Shown here piece by piece: positions 8,212 to 16,729 of a stretch of 64,000 bases of DNA. Position numbers and translations under genes: made by a program. Source of the DNA: a bacterium D16-50 (lineage in GTDB: Bacteria; Bacillota; Clostridia; Lachnospirales; Lachnospiraceae); the NCBI GenBank assembly GCA_003612485.1, contig RAZA01000006.1, forward strand, positions 62,001 to 126,000, written 5' to 3'. A model generated the notes under the pieces. It was not told the origin of the DNA, did no database searches, and was given only the letters and a program-made list of their open reading frames with translations. Within the stretch, counting starts at the first letter, position 1. Every line of letters begins with the position of its first letter.

Positions 8212-9120
8212 ATGAATACAGAAGTCAAAATCGCAGGGGTCTCATTCAAGAATCCGGTCATGACAGCATCGGGAACTTTTGGATCCGGCGTGGAATATTC
8301 GGAATTCGTGGATTTGGACAAGCTGGGGGCGGTGGTGACCAAGGGCGTGGCGAACGTACCGTGGCCGGGAAATCCTACGCCCAGAGTGGCGGAGGTCTAT
8401 GGGGGGATGCTGAACGCCATCGGGCTGCAGAATCCTGGCATCGACGTCTTTATGGAGAGGGATATTCCCTTTTTAAAAAAGTATGACACCAAAATCATTG
8501 TAAACGTCTGCGGCAAGACGGTGGAAGATTATGTGGAGGTAGTGGAACGTCTGGGGGAGGAGCCTGCAGTAGCCATGCTGGAAATCAATGTATCCTGCCC
8601 CAATGTAAAGGAAGGGGCCATCGCCTTCGGGCAGAGGGTGGATGCGCTGTCCTCCATAACGGCACAGATCAAGAAGCATGCGAGACAGCCCATTATCATG
8701 AAGCTGAGTCCCAATGTGACGGACATTGCCGAGATGGCCAAGGCAGCGGAGGCGGCAGGGGCCGATGCACTGTCTTTGATCAATACCATCACGGGCATGA
8801 AGATCGATATCCATAGGAGAAAGTTTGCCATCGCCAACAAGACCGGTGGCATGAGCGGACCTGCCATCAAGCCCATTGCGGTGCGCATGGTGTATCAGGC
8901 GGCTCAGGCAGTGAAGATTCCCATTATCGGAATGGGGGGGATCGCTACCGGGGAGGATGCCGTGGAGTTTTTGCTGGCGGGAGCCAGCGCGGTCAGCGTG
9001 GGTGCTATGAACTTTGTGAATCCCTATGCCACGGTGGAGGTGCTGGAGGGCATCCGAAGCTACATGGAAAAGTACCATGTGGAGAATGTCACAGATCTGA
9101 TAGGAGCCGTGGAGGGGTAA
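8212..9120 (+). CDS. pyrD: Dihydroorotate dehydrogenase, class 1B catalytic subunit
   Basis: Oxidises dihydroorotate to orotate with FMN and works with the PyrK subunit encoded just upstream. 302 residues, normal for the family, folding as a TIM barrel. Visible signatures are TASGTFGSGVEY near the N-terminus, the flavin-contacting VVTKGV, the catalytic cysteine in EINVSCPNVKEG, NTITGMKIDI, and the phosphate-binding GMGGIATGEDAVEFLLAGASAVSVGA. The start follows GGAGGATAGGC. Probably transcribed with pyrC and pyrK. Confidence 0.95.
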   Translation: MNTEVKIAGVSFKNPVMTASGTFGSGVEYSEFVDLDKLGAVVTKGVANVPWPGNPTPRVAEVYGGMLNAIGLQNPGIDVFMERDIPFLKKYDTKIIVNVCGKTVEDYVEVVERLGEEPAVAMLEINVSCPNVKEGAIAFGQRVDALSSITAQIKKHARQPIIMKLSPNVTDIAEMAKAAEAAGADALSLINTITGMKIDIHRRKFAIANKTGGMSGPAIKPIAVRMVYQAAQAVKIPIIGMGGIATGEDAVEFLLAGASAVSVGAMNFVNPYATVEVLEGIRSYMEKYHVENVTDLIGAVEG

Positions 9121-9203
9121 GCCGGGGGCCGGGGAGAAGAGGACGGAACCAATTTCCTCAGGCAGGTATTGGATAGAAGAGACAAGGCTGGAATGGAGGA
9201 CAA

Positions 9204-9962
9204 ATGAACACGATTAAAATCAGCAAAGGCAGCACGAAGATGATAGCCCATAGGGGCTTAAGCGGTCTGGAGACGGAGAATTCCATTCAGGCATTCATAG
9301 CAGCCGGAAACCGCAGCTACTATGGAGTGGAAACGGATGTTCATGTGACAAAAGATGGAAAATTTGTGGTAATTCATGACGACGCCACGGGGAGAGTGGC
9401 GTATGGCGATATAAAGGTGGAGGAATCTGCTTACGAGCTGGTGCGAAAAATCCGGTTGAGGAGTCTGTGCCCGGCTGCAGGGAAAGCTGAGGACAGTGAG
9501 GGCCCGTGGGAGGAAGAAGGTCGTCAGGATCTGGTTATCCCCAATCTGGGTGAATATGTCCGCATCTGCAAAAAGTATGAAAAGAGATGCATCTTGGAGC
9601 TGAAGAATGAGTTTCGGAGGGAGGATGTGGAGAGGCTGGTGAAGGAAATAAAGGACATGGGCTATCTGGATCAGGTCACATTCATTTCCTTCAGTCTGAA
9701 CAATATGATCTGCCTGAGGGAGCTTCTTCCAGAGCAGGAGCTGTATTATCTGACGGGGGCATACGACGAGGAGATCCATGCTGCCCTGAAAAAGCATGGG
9801 CTTCATCTGGATATCTATTACCGGGCCTTGACCAAGGAGATCGTGGAGTCCCTTCATGGGGACGGCATTCTGGTCAACTGCTGGACCTGCGACGACAAAC
9901 AAGACGGGGAGAGGCTGGCAGAGTGGGGTGTCGAATATATCACATCCAATATATTAGAGTAA
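9204..9962 (+). CDS. Glycerophosphodiester phosphodiesterase family protein
   Basis: Hydrolyses glycerophosphodiesters to glycerol 3-phosphate and an alcohol, or a related phosphodiester. 252 residues of GDPD TIM-barrel type: MIAHRGLSGLETENSIQAF at the start carries the catalytic His and the Glu-Asn metal ligands, and GVETDVHVTKDGKFVVIHDD has the E-x-D pair and second catalytic His. No signal peptide, so cytoplasmic. A charged linker of about 20 residues (near residues 90-110) is longer than in typical short bacterial enzymes. It lies 83 bases after pyrD with no terminator between, so it may be read with the pyr genes, and is followed by a strong terminator. Confidence 0.85.
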   Translation: MNTIKISKGSTKMIAHRGLSGLETENSIQAFIAAGNRSYYGVETDVHVTKDGKFVVIHDDATGRVAYGDIKVEESAYELVRKIRLRSLCPAAGKAEDSEGPWEEEGRQDLVIPNLGEYVRICKKYEKRCILELKNEFRREDVERLVKEIKDMGYLDQVTFISFSLNNMICLRELLPEQELYYLTGAYDEEIHAALKKHGLHLDIYYRALTKEIVESLHGDGILVNCWTCDDKQDGERLAEWGVEYITSNILE

Positions 9963-9970
9963 AAGCGAGC

Positions 9971-10018
9971 GGCGGGGCTGGTCTGCCCGATAGGCTGCAG
10001 GCCAGCCCCGCTGTTCTT
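9971..10018 (+). terminator. Rho-independent terminator after the pyr/glycerophosphodiesterase genes
   Basis: A GC-rich stem, GCGGGGCTGG with CCAGCCCCGC, around a loop that can itself pair partly, followed by TGTTCTTT, starts about 8 bases after the stop codon. Confidence 0.75.
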
Positions 10019-10347
10019 TACGGTGTCTGCCAGATCAGGAAATTGCTGTCCTCGGTGCCATTAACAGCAGTCTGGTCAGGGCCCAATGGCCTCCGGCCAG
10101 AATCAAGCACGCGCAGATCGTGATCAGCACGCCCTTGCAAAAACTTTTTTACAGATCGATGCCATATCTTTTACCATATCCTCCTGATTTTGTTCTAATT
10201 TTTTCCATTGTTGATTTCAGGTTACGCTCTGTATATAAGAGATGGAAATCCATAATTCGTTACAAGGTTCTACCTATAAATTTGGGCATATAAATTACGG
10301 GCCTTTCATATATATTTTCATACGAGTGTATATAGGGAGGTTATATC
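10019..10347. other. Intergenic region upstream of the SPOCS/LysM gene
   Basis: About 330 bases. No convincing gene; the half next to the SPOCS gene is AT-rich and presumably holds its promoter, ending in the ribosome site GGGAGG. Short hydrophobic frames on the minus strand near 10,050-10,190 could be the tail of a lost gene but I cannot name it. Confidence 0.4.
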
Positions 10348-11898
10348 GTGGAGCTTTTAAAGAGAAATATACATATGGACCGGACCCGGGTTCAGGCACT
10401 CACCCAGTTTGCGCTGGAGGATGATTTGAATATTCCTGAGAACAAGCCGGACATCAATGTCCTGAATCTGGAGAAAGGGGAGCTGGTGGTGGACGAGATC
10501 AAGCCTTCCATGGATTTCGTCATTGTCCGGGGCAGGCTTACGCTGGTGGTGCTTTACCATACCATGGAGGAGGGCAGCAGTCTGGTGGTGCTGGAGGGAA
10601 AGATTCCCTTTGAAGAGAAGATCAACATGCAGGGAGTGGCGCCTACGGATACGGTGACGGTGGAAGGGGAGGTGGAGGATCTCACCATCAACATGATCAA
10701 CTCCCGCAAGCTGAACATTCAGTCACTGATCACTATGACGGCCAGAGTGGAAGAGCTGTATGACGAGGAGGCACCCATTGCCGTTCATGGGGACGAGAAG
10801 GTGGAGTACCGCAGGATGCCGCTGAATCTGGCTCAGATCGCTATCTGCAAGAATGACATTTTCCGCCTGAAGGAGGAGGTGGCCCTGCCCTCAAACTATC
10901 CCAATATCTTCCAGATTCTCTGGAGCACCCTTTCTTTGGGGGATGTGGAATTCAAGGTGATGGAGGAGAAGATTACGATCTCCGGAGACATTCATTTGTT
11001 TGTTCTATATGAGGGAGAAGGAGAGGATCATCCATGCCGCAGTTTTGAGACTGCACTGCCCTTCAGCGGGGTGCTGGAATGCCACGGCTGCCGTGAAGGC
11101 ATGCTGCCGGACATCCGCTACAAGCTGAGTCAGCAGGAGCTGACGCCCAGACCGGACTTCGACGGCGAGGAGCGCAACATTGGCTTGGAGCTGGTTCTGG
11201 ACATCGCCATCCGGGTCTATGAGGAGGAAAAGCTGGAGATCATTTCCGATATTTACGGCGTATCAAAGGAGGTCAACACCGTCACTCATAGGGCTAATCT
11301 GCGCAAGCTTCTTTCCAGAGTCACGGGGAAGACCAAGGTGACGGATCATGTCCATGTAAGCGGGGGAGCCGTGCTGCAGCTGCTGCACAGCGAGGGCAGC
11401 GTGACGCTGGAGCAGCAGAGCACAGTGGAAAACGGCATTCTGCTGCAGGGAAGTATGCTGGTGAAGGTCATGTACATCATAGGGGAGGACGAGTCGCCCT
11501 ATCGCTGTACCCAAGCCCAGATTCCCTACCAGTATACGCTGGAAGTGCCCGACATCGCTCCTGAGGATCTGGGCAAGGTCCATGCGGAGGTAGAGCAGCT
11601 TCAGGTCACTATGCTGGACGGGGAAGAGATGGATGTAAAGGCGGTGCTCTGCTTCTCCACCGTAGTGTTTAAAAACATTCCCGTGGAGCTGATCAGTCAG
11701 GTGAACGTGACAGAGCTGGACAGCGGCAAGATGAGCAGCCTTCCGGGAATGGTGATCTATATGGTGAAAGACGGAGATAATCTATGGAACATCGGTAAGA
11801 AGTATTATGTTCCAGTGAACACCCTGCGGGAGCTGAACTCTCTTGACAGCGACGAGCTGAAGACGGGGCAGAAGCTGCTGATCGTTAAAGGGGCGTGA
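10348..11898 (+). CDS. SPOCS (DUF3794) and LysM domain protein, spore-coat type
   Basis: 516 residues. The body consists of DUF3794/SPOCS domains: conserved segments such as NKPDINVLNLEKGELVVDEIK near residue 32 and GRLTLVVLYHTMEE recur in variant form near residues 180-260 (SGDIHLFVLYEGE) and 330-420 (GGAVLQLLHSE, GSMLVKVMYIIGED). Residues about 470-515 are a LysM peptidoglycan-binding module (YMVKDGDNLWNIGKKY ... LKTGQKLLIVKG). This architecture is common in spore-forming Clostridia and is related to the SafA/SpoVID type coat proteins, which suggests the cell makes spores. GTG start 8 bases after GGGAGG. Single gene followed by a terminator. Confidence 0.85.
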   Translation: MELLKRNIHMDRTRVQALTQFALEDDLNIPENKPDINVLNLEKGELVVDEIKPSMDFVIVRGRLTLVVLYHTMEEGSSLVVLEGKIPFEEKINMQGVAPTDTVTVEGEVEDLTINMINSRKLNIQSLITMTARVEELYDEEAPIAVHGDEKVEYRRMPLNLAQIAICKNDIFRLKEEVALPSNYPNIFQILWSTLSLGDVEFKVMEEKITISGDIHLFVLYEGEGEDHPCRSFETALPFSGVLECHGCREGMLPDIRYKLSQQELTPRPDFDGEERNIGLELVLDIAIRVYEEEKLEIISDIYGVSKEVNTVTHRANLRKLLSRVTGKTKVTDHVHVSGGAVLQLLHSEGSVTLEQQSTVENGILLQGSMLVKVMYIIGEDESPYRCTQAQIPYQYTLEVPDIAPEDLGKVHAEVEQLQVTMLDGEEMDVKAVLCFSTVVFKNIPVELISQVNVTELDSGKMSSLPGMVIYMVKDGDNLWNIGKKYYVPVNTLRELNSLDSDELKTGQKLLIVKGA

Positions 11899-11936
11899 GG
11901 CGGTCTTAAAGAATGGGATGGTTTCGGAATTAGGAA

Positions 11937-11974
11937 AGGATGCTCTCAGGCGTAGGCCTGAGGGGATCCTTTTT
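11937..11974 (+). terminator. Rho-independent terminator after the SPOCS/LysM gene
   Basis: Stem AGGAT..CTCAGGC pairs with GCCTGAG..ATCCT around a GTAG loop, followed by five T. Confidence 0.75.
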
Positions 11975-12052
11975 GGGTTTGAGGGTTGGCAAGTTATCTC
12001 TGTCTTCTCACCACTTTGGACGCCTCTTATATTTGTGCAATTGTACAGCAAT

Positions 12053-12696
12053 ATGGAAGATAAAGAAATACTTGCTCAAAGTGATAATAAATATAATAAG
12101 ATTTCTGTTGAGCCAGATGAAAAATGCTTAGGTTCTCTGGGATACGGATATCTGAACAGTTTTTGACAAACAAGGGAATCAAAAAATGTATTGTTTTCCT
12201 TTCTGATAATCGTATATATGCGTGGCAATATGATAAATATTAGCAGCAATAAATTTGAACGCTTTAATATGCACCAAACTATTGATTTAGAGGATATTAC
12301 AAGAATAGGCTTTATCTATGCCGGCCCTCAATTATGGCAATTGATAATTGCACTTTTAACGATACCTCTCATCATTCCAGCGATTTTATTGATTGTGTCG
12401 TACATAAAAAGCAGAGATACCTTATTAAGTGTTCTCTTAAGAAATGCCTTATGCTTGTGATTGCCGGTTCCATATTAGTGGCAGTCAACATGATCATTGA
12501 TAAGCATACAGAATGGGTGGATAAAGCAAATGATTACCTTAAATGGATAGATAAATCCATTACCATGCCAGAGTGGATGAACCATATCATGAACGCTCTG
12601 GCGGTAATATGTGTTTTGTCTGCTGTTGCTTTATTCTTTTCAAAAAAGAAAGTAATTGAAATATCATTTACTGATAAAAGAATCTGTGTGCCGTAA
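12053..12696 (+). pseudogene. Frameshifted remnant of a small membrane protein
   Basis: One protein can be followed through successive reading frames. Starting at the ATG, the first frame gives EPDEKCLGSLGYGYLNSF and stops; one base over, the text goes on as FLTNKGIKKCIVFLSDNRIYAW; a second shift leads into INISSNKFERFNMHQTIDLEDI followed by a membrane segment (LIIALLTIPLIIPAILLIVSYI); a third shift enters CLMLVIAGSILVAVNM, a soluble stretch and a last membrane segment (ALAVICVLSAVALFF). At least three frameshifts therefore break an integral membrane protein with a soluble N-terminal domain. I cannot name the family. It directly precedes the invertible cassette. Confidence 0.6.
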
Positions 12697-12981
12697 ACAA
12701 GCCTGACAAGAAGTGAATATAATATGCGGTATCAGAGCATTATGAATGCCAAGAATATGAAGTAAAAAGATTTTATTGGTAATCAAGGGCTCTTTCAGAG
12801 TAGTAACTTGAAATATTCCTAGTCTCATTATAGGTTTGCTATTTCCGCCAGTCAATCCCGGCGCTTACGAGTGTCTATGGCAAAGGGATGGGCTGGCTTT
12901 TGTGTATTAACTGCTCTTTGATTTCTACACCGTTTCCAGTACTTTAAGCTTTTATCGTTCGTTACACACTGGAAAAAAATA
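12697..12981. other. Spacer between the pseudogene and the invertible cassette
   Basis: About 285 bases with no open frame of note. AT content rises toward the promoter on its right. Confidence 0.4.
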
Positions 12982-13010
12982 TTGACTTTTTCAAGTAGTC
13001 GTTGTAAAAT
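12982..13010 (+). promoter_or_regulatory. Sigma-A promoter outside the left inverted repeat, reading into the cassette
   Basis: TTGACT, a spacer of exactly 17 bases, then TAAAAT. Transcription would start at about 13,017, at the very edge of the 94-bp inverted repeat, and run through the repeat into whichever gene faces it. In the present orientation that is the nuclease-ATPase gene. Because the promoter lies outside the repeat it would stay in place if the segment inverted. Confidence 0.7.
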
Positions 13011-13020
13011 GGGGAGTAGA

Positions 13021-13114
13021 AATGAAGGATAATTTAGGATTATCCGGTGAGTAGGGTAATGGGTAATTCCTTATTATCGGAGGGTGGGGAGCTAACAGAA
13101 AGCTGTCTGCCAGT
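13021..13114 (+). repeat. Left 94-bp inverted repeat of the cassette
   Basis: Base-for-base identical over 94 positions to the reverse complement of 17,909-18,002; the bases just outside and inside differ, so the match ends sharply. Within it lies a 19-base palindrome (13,027-13,045): GGATAAT, spacer TTAGG, ATTATCC, the size and shape of a tyrosine-recombinase core site with two arms and a short crossover region. Confidence 0.95.
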
Positions 13115-13149
13115 GACTTACATACCAAATAGTATATAATTTCACACAA

Positions 13150-16100
13150 ATGAGAGAAGAGAATCTTATGGAATATTTGATAGAGGAATACTGGAAAAAA
13201 ATTAACGCTGGCGAAAGTGCCAATAAGGGAATTAGTTTTGAGAAACTTGTTCAAGATTTATTGATTGCCGAATATGGGAAGGCAGCATTTCAAAATACAA
13301 AACATTCATGGGATGGAAGTAAAGATTTTTTTTGCTATTCTAAGCAAAAAAATTTCTGGGCCGAATGCAAGAACTATGCCTCTAGCATAGATTTACAAGT
13401 GCTGGCTTCTACAATAATTATGGCACAGATCTCTGAAATTGACACGGTGCTTTTTTATAGTTATTCGCCCATTAATATTAACACAAAAGCAAAGTTACTT
13501 ATAAATGCTGAGAAAAAAGGTAAAATAATATATTTTTATGATGATGTTGTGCTTGAAAGAAAAATATTTCAATATTGGGATTATATAGGAAAACAATATT
13601 TTTCTGGATTCCCTTATAAAGAAATATCTTCAGTACAATCAGAACAAAGTTTTGAAACAAAATGCCTCTTGTTTGGAAATCCTTTAGACACAGCTTCTTC
13701 AATAGAGGGATATGAGTTAAAACATTTGACTCTTTTTAAAATGTTTGAAATGAATATCTGCGTCATTAATAAAGAAAATAAAAGTAATACAATTTCTTTA
13801 GGATTCAAAAAAACTGAACATATTAAATCATACTTTGATATTTATCCTGAACATATTGTTAAATCAAAAATAGCAATATCTTTGGCTCCCTACGAGGGAA
13901 AAAACATTCGGATATGGTTTATACCTATCAAAGAAAATTGCACAATTCCGCATCCGTACATTAATGGTAAACGATTGTCTCTTCCTAAAAATGTAGAGTT
14001 TAAAGCATTAGAAGTTAGAAACAAAAATATAAGACGATTGATTGGACAAAGTTATGAGCAATGTCTTGTGGACTTTAAGCAGAATGTATTATTTGAAAAC
14101 AATAAATTGAAAATGGGGATATTCTACGGTAATAGTGGAACAGGAAAGTCAAAGCTTTATGAAGAATGCTTGAATATATCAAAAATCAATGGTTATGAAA
14201 TTATCAACTTTTGCAGTGCAATTAATACTGAAAGAGCGATATCTATACAAGACTTTGTTCAAAAACTGCTAATTGCTATTTATGATATATCATTGGATGT
14301 ACTTGAAAATATTCTCAGAGTTTTAACCTTTAATGAAAATAATGATCCAATTCTTTTACAACCAGAATATCGTATGCTGGCTGATATATTTTGCGTGAAA
14401 AATGAAATTGATATGAAAAATTGGATGGAACAATATTTGCAGTTAGTTGTATTAAAATTTGCAAAAAGCAAATATGTAATTGCAATTGATAATTTCCAAT
14501 TCTTTAGTGATAATATCCTTGATTTAGTCGATGATATATGCAATCGGTTAAATAATGTAAAACCTTGTTGTACGAAATTTTTGTTTACCTTTAATTTGGA
14601 TTATATAAAAAGGAATTCAAAAGCTGATAAACTATTAGGAAATTATACATCAAACCGTTTAGTTACTTTAGTTAAACATATTAAAGGCTTTGAAAATCAT
14701 AAAGAATGCTTTGAATTTTTACAAGAAGTTTTTTCTATTGGAGACATATTTCAGGATACAGAAATAAAGGAAATTTCACAAAACTTAAACCAAAATCCGT
14801 TTTATTTGGAACAAATGATATATTGGCTCCAAGAGAAGCATGTTTTAGAACAAGTAGAAAATCAATATATAGTTAAGAATGTATTCTTACTAAAAAGCCT
14901 AATCAGAAATATTCCAAATAACGTGTATGATATTTTAGTTGAACGCTGGGAGTATTATAAAAAGCATAATGATTTAGATTTCGAAAAAGCATTAACTCTT
15001 TTTTCTGCGATTCACTTATACAAAGAATTGGAGAAAAAGGATATTGATGATTTGCGCATTTCTTGGGATATGATTAAAGAATTGGAAAGAATGGGATTTT
15101 TAACAATAGAGGATTCTTTCAGCAGTATAAATATAAAATTTAGACATGATTTAATAGATAATTTCTTTTCGAAAATGTACAATTCTGTTTCTGAAATAAT
15201 TATTCTTTATGAAGAACAATTGGATTTTTGCTTGAGAAATACTGAGTTACGGTATTATTTTGGAATTCTTTATGCCTCAAAAGCAGAATGCTGCTTGTCT
15301 AATTCACAGTTATCGGAAGTTTTGACTCTTCAGATTGATGGTAGGCTAGCTTACGAATTCTATTTACTCGTTTTTGAAAAATGCCTTTCTAGCTTTGATA
15401 ATAATTACTCTAAAGATAAAATTGCTTGGATAAAGAATATGCATCAAACAATAATTTTTATTCACGATATTTTGGGTAATGCTACTATGAAAAAATGTAC
15501 AGATAGACTATTCTTTAAATTAAGGAATATTAATGAAATTTTTCTATATACAGAATATGGGAAATTATTACTCTACATAAGTGAAGCCTTTGACTCTATG
15601 GGAAATTATCAGGAGGCAGTTCGACTTATTAAAGAATACAAAGATAAAGCATTTGAAAATCAGAATATTAGTAATTACACATTACAACAGCGTAAACTTC
15701 TCTCAGAAATTTATAACCGGCTACATGTTTATTGCCGTCATCAGGTATTGGATCCTTTAGATAGCAAAGAGATTATGGATTATTTAAATACTTCGACCCA
15801 AATTGCTGATGATATTTCAGATGCTGTAATGCAATATGTAAATTACTCAGATAAAGGATATTTATATTATGATCTTCCTCTTTCTGATGAAAGACAAAAT
15901 AACACTGTGCGCTATTGGATGAATGCATGCAAAATATATGAAAGCGGTGGCGCAGAGACAAAATTACTAAATTATCTGAGAAAAAAAGTCCAGCTCGCTT
16001 TATTACAGGGAGAATCTGAAAAAGCTGTTCTGGCAGCAGAGTTAGGACTAGCTCAAATCGATTTTAGTCCTTATGCTTATCAACAAACCTTTTTTAAATG

Positions 16101-16470
16101 GTGGTTTAATCATGCTTTAGCGGAAGGATATTTGTTAAACTATGAGGCTAAAAATACAACTGCAATTGAAAAGGCCTTGGAACGCGCTCATTTTTTTTCA
16201 GAATTACTGGAGTCAAATAAAAAATTTTATTATTTACAGCTAAGATCTGTTTACATGTACTATTTAGGAAAAAGGGAAAAGGCAATTCTATTAAATAATG
16301 AGGCATTAGAGTTAGTGGAAACCAGCAATTATATAATGAAGAAAAATTCTATAAGATGCCAGTTATTAGAAAACGGTGAATTTTTATGCGAAAATGTTTC
16401 AAAATCGCAACGTGATTTATATTCTCAAGTTCATACTAAAGATTGGCTATTTAATTTACCGTGTATATAA
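13150..16470 (+). CDS. Nuclease-STAND ATPase protein resembling Avs antiphage proteins
   Basis: 1106 residues, strongly AT-rich. Residues about 20-140 form a Mrr/restriction-endonuclease-like PD-(D/E)XK domain: an opening helix GISFEKLVQDLL, then WDGSKDF (D55, D59) and WAECKNY (E72-x-K74), the catalytic D...ExK. A P-loop ATPase follows: Walker A GNSGTGKS at 327-334, Walker B hydrophobic strand ending in D447 (YVIAIDN), and a helical region with ENHKECFEFL/QNPFYLEQ features as in STAND/AP-ATPases. The last 450 residues are all-helical with TPR-like pairs (GNYQEAVRLIKEYKDKA, YLGKREKAILLNNEALEL). Nuclease, STAND ATPase and TPR sensor is the plan of Avs proteins, which detect phage proteins and then cut DNA; that role is inferred. 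The first ATG lacks a ribosome site; a second ATG six codons in has a weak one. It lies inside the inverted-repeat segment. Confidence 0.7.
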   Translation: MREENLMEYLIEEYWKKINAGESANKGISFEKLVQDLLIAEYGKAAFQNTKHSWDGSKDFFCYSKQKNFWAECKNYASSIDLQVLASTIIMAQISEIDTVLFYSYSPININTKAKLLINAEKKGKIIYFYDDVVLERKIFQYWDYIGKQYFSGFPYKEISSVQSEQSFETKCLLFGNPLDTASSIEGYELKHLTLFKMFEMNICVINKENKSNTISLGFKKTEHIKSYFDIYPEHIVKSKIAISLAPYEGKNIRIWFIPIKENCTIPHPYINGKRLSLPKNVEFKALEVRNKNIRRLIGQSYEQCLVDFKQNVLFENNKLKMGIFYGNSGTGKSKLYEECLNISKINGYEIINFCSAINTERAISIQDFVQKLLIAIYDISLDVLENILRVLTFNENNDPILLQPEYRMLADIFCVKNEIDMKNWMEQYLQLVVLKFAKSKYVIAIDNFQFFSDNILDLVDDICNRLNNVKPCCTKFLFTFNLDYIKRNSKADKLLGNYTSNRLVTLVKHIKGFENHKECFEFLQEVFSIGDIFQDTEIKEISQNLNQNPFYLEQMIYWLQEKHVLEQVENQYIVKNVFLLKSLIRNIPNNVYDILVERWEYYKKHNDLDFEKALTLFSAIHLYKELEKKDIDDLRISWDMIKELERMGFLTIEDSFSSINIKFRHDLIDNFFSKMYNSVSEIIILYEEQLDFCLRNTELRYYFGILYASKAECCLSNSQLSEVLTLQIDGRLAYEFYLLVFEKCLSSFDNNYSKDKIAWIKNMHQTIIFIHDILGNATMKKCTDRLFFKLRNINEIFLYTEYGKLLLYISEAFDSMGNYQEAVRLIKEYKDKAFENQNISNYTLQQRKLLSEIYNRLHVYCRHQVLDPLDSKEIMDYLNTSTQIADDISDAVMQYVNYSDKGYLYYDLPLSDERQNNTVRYWMNACKIYESGGAETKLLNYLRKKVQLALLQGESEKAVLAAELGLAQIDFSPYAYQQTFFKWWFNHALAEGYLLNYEAKNTTAIEKALERAHFFSELLESNKKFYYLQLRSVYMYYLGKREKAILLNNEALELVETSNYIMKKNSIRCQLLENGEFLCENVSKSQRDLYSQVHTKDWLFNLPCI

Positions 16471-16524
16471 ACCTACCGAAAACCGAACAAACTTGCCTAT
16501 GTATCCGATAATGAAAAATTAATT

Positions 16525-16689
16525 CTAGTATAATTCGTTTTAAATAACCTTATGTTTCGCTGGTCTGCTTTCCCGAGAGCATAAAGGGAAAATACTCAAC
16601 GCAGTACCACTACGCCTCTGCATTTCCCTTTGCACTCTTCAAAAGCATCCTCACCGAAACAGAAAGATATTTAAAACGAATTATATTAG
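16525..16689. repeat. MITE-like hairpin element between the two cassette genes
   Basis: Terminal inverted repeats of 22 bases (left CTAGTATAATTCGTTTTAAATA, right end with one mismatch) enclose about 120 bases that also pair: GTTTCG with CGAAAC, and AGGGAAAAT with ATTTCCCT near the centre. The whole could fold into one long hairpin. It sits between the 3' ends of two convergent genes, so it may act as a two-way terminator; it may equally be a miniature transposable element. Confidence 0.6.
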
Positions 16690-16729
16690 TATAAATTAAA
16701 TTTTATTGTGGTAAATTTAGAAAATTCAG

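Noticed and set aside
10300-10347. Sporulation sigma-E promoter (CATACGAG box) before the SPOCS gene
   Set aside because: The -10-like box has no -35 partner at the right spacing, so I did not call it.
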